From contig MNCI01020717.1 of the NCBI GenBank assembly GCA_015680685.1, forward strand, positions 478,675 through 542,674: DNA of 64,000 nucleotides, given 5' to 3'. The position numbers and the translations under genes are program-made. Below the pieces are notes generated by a model, which was not told the DNA's origin, made no database searches, and saw only the letters and a program-made list of their open reading frames with translations. Each line of letters begins with the position of its first letter. Position 1 is the first letter of the stretch. Positions 24,171 through 34,470 of this stretch are shown here, one piece after another. Source of the DNA: Gnetum montanum (Eukaryota; Streptophyta; Gnetopsida; Gnetales; Gnetaceae).

Positions 24171-24870
24171 TAAACTGTATCAGGCTGGTTTCATCCGTGC
24201 AGTCGATTACTCGGATTAGGTGTCTAACATTGTAGTCGTCCCAAAGAAGACTGGAAGCATACGCATCTGCATCGACTTCCGGGATTTGAATAAGGCCACA
24301 ATCAAGGACAACTTCCCACTACCGAGTATCGACCAGCTAGTCGATACAAGAACTGGGCATGCGTTGCTATCCTTCATGGATGGCTTTTCAGGCTATAACT
24401 AGATTCGCATTAATCTAGAGCATCAACTGACCATGACATTCATGACGCCCTGGGGCACCTTTTGTTACACTATGATGCCTTTCGGTCTAAAGAACGCTGG
24501 AGCAACATATTAGCGAGCCATGACTTACATCTTTAGTGATTATCTCCTAGGAAGACTGAATGACTATGTAGACGATATAGCAGTTAAGTCTTTAAAGTCT
24601 GAGGATCATTCAGGGGACCTGGAGTTAGTCCTTAAAAGATGTTCTAAATACGAGCTCCAACTTAACCCAAAGAAGTGCGTATTCGGAGTCAAAACCGGAC
24701 GCATGCTAGGGTTTGTGGTGTCAGAAATTGGCATATGAGTTGACCCTGATAAGGTCAAGGCCATTGTCGAGTTAACGCCTCCTACAGACCTCAAGCAATT
24801 ACGCGGGTTACAGGGACGCTTACAATTCATACGATGGTTCATCTCAAGATTAACCAATAAGCTACACCCT
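24171..24870 (+). pseudogene. Reverse transcriptase domain of Tat element A
   Basis: RT copies the element's RNA into DNA. Motifs appear in order: LYQAGFIRAVDYSD, SNIVVVPKKTGSIRICIDFR, DNFPLPSIDQLVD, FMDGFSGYN, MPFGLKNAGATY and the catalytic YVDDI at 24565-24579. The catalytic Asp pair is intact. The frame is interrupted by TAG at 24217, 24400 and 24511 and TGA at 24736, with no frameshift. The TAG at 24217 sits where relatives have Trp. The other TAGs sit where Gln is expected. Confidence 0.95.
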
Positions 24871-25400
24871 ATGCAACACTTGCTGAAAAAGGGGGCTAAT
24901 TTCGAATGGACCGACGATTGCCAGCGTGCATTCGACAGCTTAAAACAAGAACTGCAACATTTACCAACGGTTTTCCCACTACAAAGGGAGTTTCCATTTT
25001 ACATTTACCTCGCAACTTCAGACATAGCGTTAGCAGCGTTACTTTGTCAAAGGAGGGATGATGGGTCGGAAGTGCCCATCTACTACTTGAGTCATGCTCT
25101 ATGTGCGTACGAAACGAGGTACAATGACGTCGAGCGTAATTGCCTAGCATTAGTTTTTACGCTTAAGAGATGTAGGCATTATCTTTTCCATAGCAAAGTC
25201 AACGTCATCTGTAAAAACAACATTCTTAGGGCCATTACGCATAGCTTATACGAGAGTAGTAAAATAGCGCGCTGGAAGGCTATCACGGCAGAATTCAATC
25301 TGCACTACGTTGGCCAATCATCTACGAAAGGCCAAGTGATAGCTGACCAGTTAATAACTTCACTGATTAACAATCAGGCAACTATAGAGCCAGAGTTCCC
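24871..25400 (+). CDS. RNase H domain (retroviral-type) of Tat element A
   Basis: Continues in the pol frame as the first part of a long stop-free stretch (24871-26538, 555 codons). The block FEWTDDCQRAFDSLKQEL links RT to RNase H. The conserved run FYIYLATSDIALAALLCQ has Ala-Thr-Ser-Asp where the family has an Asp, and IYYLSHALCAYETRYNDVER and HYLFHSKVNVICKNN follow. The last segment has N instead of the usual D in the TDHN-like motif. The domain would degrade the RNA strand of the RNA-DNA hybrid. Confidence 0.85.
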
Positions 25401-25435
25401 TGACGAACATGTACATAGTTTAAGCCCTATTTCGA

Positions 25436-25860
25436 CAGGCCCCGAAGCAACGTTGTACTTTGATGGCGCTTCAACCGCTAGAGGTGGCAGTGCTACCACT
25501 GTTATTACGCTATCACCTGAGGATGTGCGCCTACACGCTTATCGCTTGACCTTCCCCTGTATGAACACTGTGGCAGAGTACGAGGGGCTCCTCAGGGGGT
25601 TACTAACTGCCGGTGAACTCGATGTTCGACACCTGGCAATTAGGGGCGATTCAATGCTTGTCATAAATCAGATCACTGGAGTCTACGCCTGCAAGGCTGT
25701 ACATTTGCATCCCTACTGTGATACGGCTAAAGATCTCCTGAGACGATTCGCGACCATCGATGCCCAGCACGTGCCACGCACGGATAACACATTGGCCGAT
25801 GCACTGGCAACACTGGCTTTGAATGTGTCTGCACATCTTTTTGACACCTTCCCCTCATTG
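25436..25860 (+). CDS. Second, archaeal-type RNase H (aRH) domain of Tat element A
   Basis: ATLYFDGASTARGGSAT begins a second RNase H fold with the first catalytic Asp. AEYEGLLRGLLTAGELDVRHL carries the catalytic Glu, AIRGDSMLVINQITG the next Asp, and VPRTDNTLADALATLAL the last Asp. A second RNase H between the retroviral RNase H and integrase is the hallmark of the Tat lineage and its relatives. All four acidic positions look preserved. No stop codon lies in it. Confidence 0.9.
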
Positions 25861-26049
25861 ATTACAGACTACATAGATCCTATCATTCAGATGGCACAAA
25901 CCTCCTCTCTCCTCGAGGAAAGCATGTCTGAATGGTACGACGACATTAAGACTTACCTTTTACAGGGCGAGCTACCGTCTACATTGACACGCGCACAGAA
26001 AGACGCAATCCGTAAGCTGGCTAAGCAATACGTCATCATCGAGGATAGC

Positions 26050-27174
26050 ACTCTTTGTAGACGCTCCTTTGATGGCATGCTGCTAACTTGCGTCGACAAA
26101 AATAAAGCACGGCATATAGTCGGCGAAGTTCACGAGGGACTGTGCGGCGGCCACGTAGCACCACGGGCTATGGCCCTAAAAATCCGTCGCTTAGGATACT
26201 ACTGGCCACGCATGGAAAAAGATTGCCTGACGAAGGTCAAAACCTGTGACACGTGTCAACATCACGCAAATCTTATACATGTGTCACCCACAGAATTACA
26301 TACAACACTGATAACATGGCCATTTCAACGATGGGGGCTAGACATTGTAGGCCCCATCACGCCGAAATCTTCCGCGGGTCATAGCTTCATTATTACTGCT
26401 ACTGAGTATTTTACAAAGTGGGTACAGGCTGTTCCCCTGCAGAAGATCACATCTCAGCAGATTTGCCATTTTATCCTAGACAACATAATAACCAGATTTG
26501 GTCTCCTGATGACTATCGTGACCGACAATGGGCCGTAGTTTAGTAGCACGGAAACCAAATCTTTCTGTGATAACCTAGGCATTAAACAATCTTTTTCTTT
26601 CCCCTATTACCCGCAAGCGAATGGTCAAGCTGAAGCAACGAACAAAGTGATCATCAATTTGCTCAATAAAATGCTCGACAGCAACAAAAGGCGGTGGCAC
26701 GAACAGATCCTCTATGTGCTATGGGCATATCGTACTACGTGTAGGAAAGCTACGGGTAGTACGCCCTATAGCCTGGTTTACGGGTCTGAAGCAGTGCTGC
26801 CTCTCGAGTTGCAAATCCCTTCTCTGAGAATGGTCCTCTCCGCGGTTATAAATGAGGCTCAACACACCGAGTCTCGAATCGCAGATCTGGATTCAGTGGA
26901 AGGGAAGTGGATACAGGCTCTTGACACGATTGAAAGGTATCAAGACAAACAGAGATAGAAGCATCGTCATAACCTTCAGCAACGCCCGATCAAGAAAGGA
27001 GATCTTGTTCTTAAGGCCGTGCGTGAACCAGTAGGCAAGTTCTCTTCAAATTGGGAAGGCCCTTTCTTAGTGGTGGACATGTACAGCAACGGAGCGTTCA
27101 AATTAGTAGACGTCAACGGCAATGAATTAGCAAATCCTGTAAATCATGTATATCTGAAGCGGTATTACGTTTAG
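26050..27174 (+). pseudogene. Integrase of Tat element A
   Basis: The zinc-binding HHCC region is HEGLCGGHVAPRAMALK through CDTCQHHA. The catalytic D-D-E core has GLDIVGPITPK (first Asp), VTDNGP (second Asp, just before the TAG at 26536) and NGQAEATNKVI (Glu). A GPF-type C-terminal block is SNWEGPFLVVDMY, and the ORF ends in KRYYV and TAG at 27172. A second internal TAG is at 26956. There is no frameshift. No chromodomain follows, as expected for Tat. The enzyme would insert the DNA copy into the genome. Confidence 0.9.
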
Positions 27175-27184
27175 CAGCATCTAC

Positions 27185-27700
27185 GGTGTCGACAGCAGGT
27201 ATGGCACTGAACGTCCGCTACGACGCTAAACTGGCACTGACAGTCCGCTACGACGTAAAACTGGTATTCCTTGCACGCATCCACCATGACGCTAAACTGG
27301 CAATAATCGTCCGTTATGACACTAAACTGGCAGGTTGCAACCGTCTGCTAAGACGTAAAACTGGCAATGTTGTACAGGTCCGCCAAGACGAAAAACTGGC
27401 ATCTTTTACACGCGTCCACCACGACACTAAATTGGCACAGGTAAGTAGCCGTCTGCTGAGACGTAAAACTAGCACAGCTCTATCCATGGGTCATGACATG
27501 AAACTGACATCCATAGCACGGTCTTCTAAGACCATAAATCAGACATGCCACCGTCCGCTACAAGGTAAAACAAGCACTTCTTGATCTGGCCGGACTTTAA
27601 ACTGGGACCATGGTCTACTGAGACTTAAAACCAGTAACGGCGGTCTACCAAGACTTAAAACTGGGACTTACAGACTGCTGCCATGTAAATCAAGCGAGCG
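27185..27700 (+). repeat. Tandem array after pol in Tat element A
   Basis: About 14 diverged copies, roughly 30-36 bp apart, of a unit with the core CCGCTACGACGCTAAACTGG (for example near 27213, 27244, 27279, 27309, 27341 and 27379). Tandem repeats in the 3' untranslated region are known for Tat/Ogre-type elements and have been proposed as a source of satellite DNA. Element C carries the same array on its strand at about 57110-56820 and again at about 59390-59110. Confidence 0.85.
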
Positions 27701-28784
27701 TGATCATCTCTGTACAGCTACACAACCAATGGGGTGGGATACTGGGATAGTCCCAGCGTCGCCACCCCACTAGCATCCTACTGATTCCTCGGATAAGCTG
27801 AGAGGCATCTTATTGATCCCTCAGAGATGCCGCTACTGCGCCCGTCACAGTGGTAGTACCTCTGAGAGTTTAGTCTCGTCAGCCGAAGCCCCGACGAAAT
27901 CCTCGTCGACAACGGCCTCAGGAACCTCCGCCAATCATCGCTATCAGACGCCAGCTTCGCAAATTCATCTAGCTGGTTCCCTATACAACCAGTTAGCTGC
28001 ACTATGTCTGATGCCTTTTGGCTAAGATATGCTAGGCCAATCATTAGGATTGGCGGCTCCGTCCTCATGCCCCAGCTCCTTCTTCACGGCCCAATCGCTC
28101 TCTCTCGCATCAAACGGCGCTCGTTTCGACAACCTCGCCTCTTGTTCGCATGAGCAATGGTCCTCTGCTTTCTTTTGTGGTTGCAGGTTACTTGCCTTGG
28201 AGGATGTCATTCAAAGGTGCGTCCACCTGAGCGGTGAAGTACAACAGCATGTTGAAATGGCTGCTCAGGTTTGCCCGACCACTTATATCTGCATGCCTAT
28301 ACCTCTCGCAGTCCTACCCCTAGCTCTTGTTTCCTTCATCCCCACCACCCGCTTTCCATACGCAAAAGCTACATACGCAAGTATCCATTTTCCATACTCA
28401 CACTAGTAGAGATATCGCAGAAGTGATGCGCCATGCTCCTTTTGCACACATTCTTGCTATAATCAGTGACAGAGAGATCTCAGGCTAACGCGCTACGCTC
28501 GTCTGAAAACATTCCTATCAACATAAATGTGCGTACGTTTCTGTGCGTGCAATAAGCGTATTCCATACTCCTACCATCCTGCCTCATTCTACACCTTCTC
28601 TGAACCTGTTTCCTACCATGCCATTTTATCTCCCATTCCCTCCAGCTTTGCTTTTCCATGTTGACAGTGCAATCCTTGAGTAGCCATGAATCGACGATGT
28701 TCTTACTTCTACCAATCCGGTGTTTTGTGTTCTTTGTCAACGTCTTTCAGGTAAGCCCTCCAACAGTCAACAAAGAGAGGCCAT
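27701..28784. other. 3' untranslated region of Tat element A, content unresolved
   Basis: Between the tandem array and the 3' LTR. Minus-strand open stretches (28068-27778, 28210-28022 and 28740-28480) have mixed, non-repetitive composition, and 28740-28480 is Arg/Lys-rich. None matches a family I recognise, and I could not join them into a convincing spliced frame. The last bases CAAAGAGAGGCCAT before the LTR are the likely polypurine tract. Element C has a similar AAAGAGGGG tract at the same place. Confidence 0.5.
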
Positions 28785-30239
28785 TGAAACACCGTGAAAA
28801 TTGCGAGTCGGTCTTAGGCAAAGATTCGCAATTCAGGCAAGGGTGTATCTCAGCATTCCAGAGGGGGGAATAAGACAGAGAAACACCAAGAGGCACGTAG
28901 CATCAAGTCCACAACTTCTTGTGCAGATTCCTAATCTTTCTATGCTTTTGCTGTTTATGCTATATCACGTGACGTAGCGTAATGGTGCTTAGCGTGATGC
29001 TATTTAAACATAGTCTGGCATCAGAAGGATAGGTACTTCGGCATAGGGAGAAGCTTAAGCAGCATGATATGCGATTTCTTGTGCATTTTGCTAAGTCTTT
29101 TGTTCAAAGCCAGGTTTACGCTCTGTTACGCATGGAAGCATAATAAGCTCTAGAACAGTCAAAGGCAAGGTCTGAGAAAATGCGACTGCTCATCATACGC
29201 TCATCACGCAACGTAGTGTATCATAGCGTATTGCGTCGCCAAGCTAAACATTGTTCTACGCTTCACTATGCGCAGCTACGTAAGCAAGCGTAAAATAGCT
29301 TTAACTCCATTGTTTCCATGGTACGCTCATACACGCAACACAGTGTGGATGAGCGTAATATAACTCAAAGACAGTTAAGACATGCCTGACGCACGTCTCT
29401 TCTTTGCACGCACAATACGTGAACGAGCGTATTGTGCGTAATCAGGAAGTTTGATGCAAAAATGGTCAAGTCAACAGTATCCAAAACATTCAGGGCACAC
29501 ATCATCAGGGTTGCACCTTTTCCACAGGACATCACAGCTTATAAATGCCCCAGTTAACAAAGATACAAGGTTTGGCAAAATCAGAGAAGCAAAAGGCATT
29601 TTTCTGAGCACCAGAGCACTTATCACTCATGGAGCAAAGATACAGAGAGCAGCACTTTGGCAATTGTTGACAGCATCACCTTACAACAGAAACAGAGCAC
29701 AGTTCGCTTTGAGCACCGGCGGCAGGAGTAATCGTTCTGCTAGGAAGACTCTATTGGTCAGAAACAGTTAATTGGTAGACGTCAAAGCTTGGCCTTCCTT
29801 GCATCCCGGATTTAGCCCACGAGGTAGATCAGACTTCTATTTGGACCGTTTTCTTGTTGTTTTGTGCTTGCTTCACATCCAATAATCGGGGATTCCCCAG
29901 TGTAATAACATATACAAAATATACATTTTTCAAGTCAAAGCGCAGATCTTAAAACTACGTGCTTCTCTTATGTCAGCTTCTTCTTATCTTGTTTAGCGTT
30001 ATCATCGTTGCAATTCATCTACATCGTTTTCCCCTCGTTTTACAATTCCTCGAATCATATCGTTTTTCACGAACTATTCATCGGTTTACTGATTAGTAAG
30101 TCCCTATCTGATCAACAAGACCGTTCAGGGCGCCACGGATCCATTTTTCTAGCATAGCCCTCGCGCGGATCCGTGGCTAAAACTGTGTACACGGGATTCG
30201 TTTGGTATTTTCCAGCTGCCGATGTTTTCCGTCGTTACA
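28785..30239 (+). repeat. 3' LTR of Tat element A
   Basis: 1455 bp, TGAAACACC to GTTACA, with the same TATA box (29540-29546) and the same TACGC/GCGTA words as the 5' copy. In the first 265 bases I count about 18 differences from the 5' LTR by eye. All but two are transitions. Confidence 0.95.
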
Positions 30240-30244
30240 TTACC

Positions 30245-31990
30245 CTTGTTATGTGCAAGGCTTAAGTTTCTCCGCTTGGTTTTTCCTTTGTCACTACCTT
30301 GCTCTACCTTAGACTCTTCTACAATTTTTAAGACTGTTTCTATTCTTGAGTCTAAGGAATCCCACATTTGGTCTACCTTAGCCGATACCTCAATTGTTAA
30401 CTTTTGGATCTGCATGATTTTCCGATTCACCAACTCTTCGAGTGGTGACTCATCCTCCTCATCATAAAATTTCACTCCCTTCTTGCAAAGGGAGGGATCG
30501 CGGTTGTATTCTTCCATACTTTCCCTCTTCCGTAGCTCACCCACTTCTTGCGCTACTTGTTCCAACAAACTTTCAACTTCATGGGCTCTCAATTGGGAAA
30601 GTCTCCCTTGGGCGTAAGTCCCAAGAGTTCTTCTCGTTTCATTTCTTAGCCCATCCATGATGTGGCGAAGTTGATCCCGCTTAGCGTACCCATGGCCCAG
30701 GCAACAATGTAGCAGTGTATAGTAATAGGCCATGGTAGCATCCAAGGGTTCATAAGCACATTATTTCCAGCCTTGGATCTGCTTACGCAAATTGGACACT
30801 CTGGAGTACGTTTGATATTTGTTGTTGAACAATTCAAGCATCGTACTTCACCTCCTGATGGTTTCCGGTTCTAAGGACCAGTACCAGCTCTCTGCTTCTT
30901 TGATGAGTGTCCTTCGGAACAACTTGAGCTTCTGCCACTCATTATCTATATTTTGCAAGGCACAGGCATCGTGGAATGCCTATAAATGATGTTGAGGATT
31001 AGCATTGTATCCCCCTTCAAAACGTGGGATATTATTTATGTCCAAACGCTTGATCCTGCTGTCTTTTAAGTGCCTTGTGGGGATCCTAACTACCTTTATG
31101 ATATCGAGCATGCTTCGGGTTGCGAGTAGGGGTTCATCATGATCATCCCTGTCATGACATCTATGATGTCTTCGTGGTGGTTCCCTACTCTCCCTACGTC
31201 CTTGCCCTTGTCCTAACTCCTCTCGACCTTCCTGTCGAGGTCTTTCATCTTCCTTACTTTTACCCTCTCCGTTATGCTCACGATGGTTGCACCCAGATGT
31301 GGAAGAAGAGTGTGAATGGTGAGATGAAGGAGAAGAGGAAGGGGATCCATTACCATGGCAATGTTTCTTACCTTCACTTTGGCTGCTTCGGCCCTGATCT
31401 TTGTAACGATCTAAGTGTCTGTCCTTAGTGTGAGTGGTTGTTCCTACCATGAACAGTTGGTGCTCACGGGGATCAGAGCCTGTAGCATGTATAGTTGATC
31501 GAAGGCCCTGATGCCTAACCTCTTTACCATTGTGAGGAGGAGGAACATCATTTTCCAAGAAACCCGTTATGAGGGGTTCCTCGTCTCCTATTTCACTAAG
31601 GACATGGGGGACCTTGCTCTTCAACAATGAATGTTGGCTCTCCTACCTTTCATCCCGACTACGTTGGGCATTTGTGGGATGATAATCCCTTGTGTCAAAG
31701 TTATCCAGAACATATTCCGCAAATAGTTCTTGCATGCCCATCTGTGCTAAGGCATGGAAAAGCATGTTAGGAACTGATCTATTCGGGGGTAACACGATGT
31801 TACCTTGCAAATCTCTCCATTGCAGTTGCTCATCTTGATGAAGAATAAAAGTAAAGTCAAGGACATACTCATCAGGATGAGTATATGTGACCTTAGATTG
31901 TTTAGGACATGGCTATTCTAGGTTATGCGTGTGATGCTGACTGTCTTCTGTATCGTCCTTAGGTGAGATAATTTTGTGAGAAGAAGCCAT
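30245..31990 (-). pseudogene. Gag N-terminal part of the gag-protease element
   Basis: The ATG at 31990 opens a single frame through 30245, with TAG near 31900, 31630 and 30982 and TGA and TAA near 30870 and 30760, but no frameshift. It has an N-terminal ALAQMGMQELFAEYVLD block, then a basic, His/Ser/Arg-rich disordered region (about 31450-31150). A capsid domain follows (AFHDACALQNIDNEWQKLK, EAESWYWSL, TYSRVSNLRKQIQGW). A C-terminal coiled region (30600-30280) has heptad-like residues. It is broken off at 30245 by Tat element A and continues at 12986 on the other side. Confidence 0.85.
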
Positions 31991-32113
31991 TCTACTGGTG
32001 TGCTATTTACCGTTATATGGGTTCTTGATTAACTGATTAACCTGAAGGTTCGTTAAGTCTCACAACGATGTGAGTGATATCCCTTATGTTCTAATTGGCG
32101 TAAAAACACTTAG

Positions 32114-32131
32114 TCCCCGGCAATGGCGCCA
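32114..32131 (-). other. Primer-binding site of the gag-protease element (tRNA-Asp type)
   Basis: On the minus strand the bases one step inside the LTR read TGGCGCCATTGCCGGGGA. This matches, with one difference, the tRNA-Asp-complementary primer site common in plant Athila and Tat gypsy elements. It fixes the direction of the element as minus. Confidence 0.85.
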
Positions 32132-32132
32132 A

Positions 32133-32841
32133 TGATGAGTGGTCAGGTACCCCTACACTCAACCATACGAAACGAGCGTAGCACGCGCGATCCGGTCGAA
32201 CTCCGTAGACTAAATGCCTAAACGTCCCATGGAACACTTGGGGTTAATCATTCGTTGTCTTCCCAGACTTACTTGTTGTTGTCACGGTGTATGGTTAAGT
32301 AAGTCTGAGGTATATGATTTTTTTGGTATTTTATGGTTTATCTCCTATGCTAAACGGTGAAGGGTGGAGAAACTAAAACTAACTCTAACTACAGCACTAA
32401 GTCCTAGCGTCAGCATTCGTTCCCACTTGCCGTACACACCCTGAACTGTGCAACTGTGGCTACCAAACCCTAATCGTTACTGGGATTACCACACATAATG
32501 CACGTGCTCGAAGCGGTCGTACTGAGGCACTTAACTAACCTAAGTATGACAAGCAGNTGATAAATAGCATTAATTAAACCTATCCATGCACTACAAGGTT
32601 TATCCAAAAAGCTCGTCTTTATTGCCATACACAACTTACGTTCAGGCACAAAGCTACTCAAATAAAGAACCATTCACTTGGGGGACTCCTACTGCGGGCA
32701 CATGGAAAATATTCTATCTCTGGGGTGATCAATCCGCCAGAGCTTCGCTACTTTACACCTAGGATGTCAAATGAGGGGAGTGCCACCTCTTATTTATAGA
32801 TTTGACGGCAGACTGCGATATCACATCTTCGCGTCTCATCA
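32133..32841 (-). repeat. 5' LTR of the gag-protease element (partly missing)
   Basis: 709 bp against 961 bp in the partner LTR. About 180 bp containing the minisatellite units are missing exactly at a single N (32557), so part of the difference is an assembly artefact. The palindrome block near the end is also shorter, with only one GATATC-containing remnant near 32817. Confidence 0.9.
32557..32557. other. Single-N assembly join
   Basis: An N in the middle of the LTR where the partner LTR has about 180 bp of tandem units. The real sequence is probably collapsed here. Confidence 0.9.
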
Positions 32842-34470
32842 ACTAGCCTAATAGTCTTAAGCTACTTTGTGTCACTCTTAGACCTTAATCTAATCTAATA
32901 TGCATAAAACTATATTTGAACTAATCTATTATCTATCCTTGATCATTTCCCAATACAAAGGAATCCTACAAGATTTAACATATAAAATGTTATATGGTGT
33001 TGCTTTTAGACTTCCTTGATAAATGTTGTTGTAAGTAAATTAAGCCAAAATATCAAACTACCCCAACTATCCAAAAACTACAATGTCCAAGACCAAAGAA
33101 TATCCTCTATAACTTAGTGAACTCTCTTAACTTGCTCGTTTGTCTTAGGATGATAAATTGAACTCAAATTCAGCCTAGTACCTAACCTATCCATGAATGC
33201 TTAGCAACGTTAAGAAGTGAATTTTGCATCATGATCAAAGATAATTTTAATAGAAATGTCATCTCATAGATGAATAACTATGCAACATCCTCTACACTAA
33301 CTATCATCTTCATAGAAATGAAATGAATTGACTTGATTAATAAGTCAAAAATAATGAAGATGACATCCTTTCCATCCCTAGTGCAAGGTAAACCAGTAAT
33401 GAAATCCATATCAATCACCTTCCACTTTAACTATGGAATATTGTGAAGGTATAAGTAGCCACCTAAACATTGATACTCAAGCTTAACCTACTAGCAAATT
33501 AATCACTTTTCCATGAATTCTCTAGCCCATTTTTTCATCCATAGCCACCAATACAACCTCTTCAACAATTACATCTAGTTGCTACCAGGATGCATCTAAA
33601 ACATGCTAAGATGAGCTTCCTCTAACAAACACTATCACAAGAAGTTAGACACACATATCCAATCCTTACAATAAAGTAATTTATGTGCATCTACTACAAA
33701 TGATGGACCACTAAACTACCTAAGCTACTCGCATGAATCTCATCTAGCATGTATGACTGAATCACTAGGTTGTAAAGCTCACCAATCATACAACTCAATG
33801 CATCCACAACAACATTGGTTTTACCCATCTCATACTATATGGTAAACTTACAATTGGCCAACAATGCAACCCACCTCGTTTGACATAATTTAAACTATGA
33901 AGGATTCATCAGGTACTGTAGCCCTTTGTGATTAGTCCACATCATCAATTGATCATCAAACAAATCATGATGTCAAATTTTCAAGGTAAATACCATTGCT
34001 CCTAACTCAAGATCATGAGTGGAATAACATGTCTTATGAGATTTTAGCTACCTTGAAGCATACACTATCACTTTTCCCTTCTACATGAGAACACACCCAT
34101 AGCCATCACCTAATGCATTAGTAAAAACATCGTACAGTTTACCTAGAGTAGGTGAGATAAAAACATATGTTGAAATCAATCTGCTCTTGTGTTCATCAAA
34201 AGCAACCTAACATTGTGGTATCCACAAGAACTAAACATCCTTTTGCAATAGCTTCATGATAGGTGAAGCAAGATATGTGGGAGATGTTCTCAATGAACCT
34301 CATATAATAACCTACCAAATCAAGAAAACTATTGTTACACTCACTTGTTTGGCTTACCAAAAATTGAGACTAAGAGTGGTTTTGACATTGCCCCACATGA
34401 GTTTTGGCATAAAAATCCCTGACAATAGCATCATTTGACACATTCCTAACTCCCAAAGATCTCTAAGGAC
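32842..34470 (-). pseudogene. Tekay/Del pol remnant: RT end, RNase H and integrase
   Basis: Minus-strand translation, broken by stops, keeps the chromovirus order. The RT thumb is near 34330-34230 (FLDLVGYYMRFIENIS). RNase H is near 34050-33830 (YASRQLKS, then a TNHKGLQYLM-type block and a KTNVVVDALS block). The integrase core is near 33430-33120 (MDFITGLPCTRDGKDVIF, LIKSIHF, then an YHPKTNEQ block). Its C-terminal part continues at 8646-8162 beyond the inserted element. Upstream RT and gag are missing: at about 34470 the sequence changes to Tat element D. Confidence 0.8.

Larger units (their letters stand above)
12992..30239 (+). mobile_element. Tat-lineage Ty3/gypsy retrotransposon A carrying an antisense gene
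   Basis: The LTRs are exactly 1455 bp each (12992-14446 and 28785-30239), starting TGAAACACC and ending TTACA (TTATA in the 5' copy). The duplication TTACC flanks it at 12987-12991 and 30240-30244. The order is 5' LTR, primer site, gag-protease, GGCC repeat array, eight-exon antisense gene, RT, RNase H, archaeal-type RNase H, integrase, a second repeat array, 3' LTR. The second RNase H domain identifies the Tat lineage. Equal LTR lengths and undisturbed reading frames mean few or no indels since insertion, while point changes, mostly transitions, are common. Confidence 0.95.
8647..32841 (-). mobile_element. Gag-protease-only Ty3/gypsy element, split by Tat element A
   Basis: The LTR ends TGATGAG and CTCATCA are at 8647 and 32841, flanked by ACTAG at 8642-8646 and 32842-32846. 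The tRNA-Asp-like primer site next to the right LTR and the polypurine tract next to the left LTR show that it reads on the minus strand. Without the 17.25 kb inner insertion it is about 6.9 kb and encodes gag and an aspartic protease but no RT, RNase H or integrase. This resembles non-autonomous gag-only elements that depend on a full relative. Protease sequence around LLDLDSGVNL looks Athila-like. Confidence 0.9.

Noticed and set aside
32842-34470. Considered as the end of the gag-protease element
   Set aside because: The LTR end and the ACTAG duplication put the boundary at 32841, and the sequence beyond continues the Tekay pol on the same strand.
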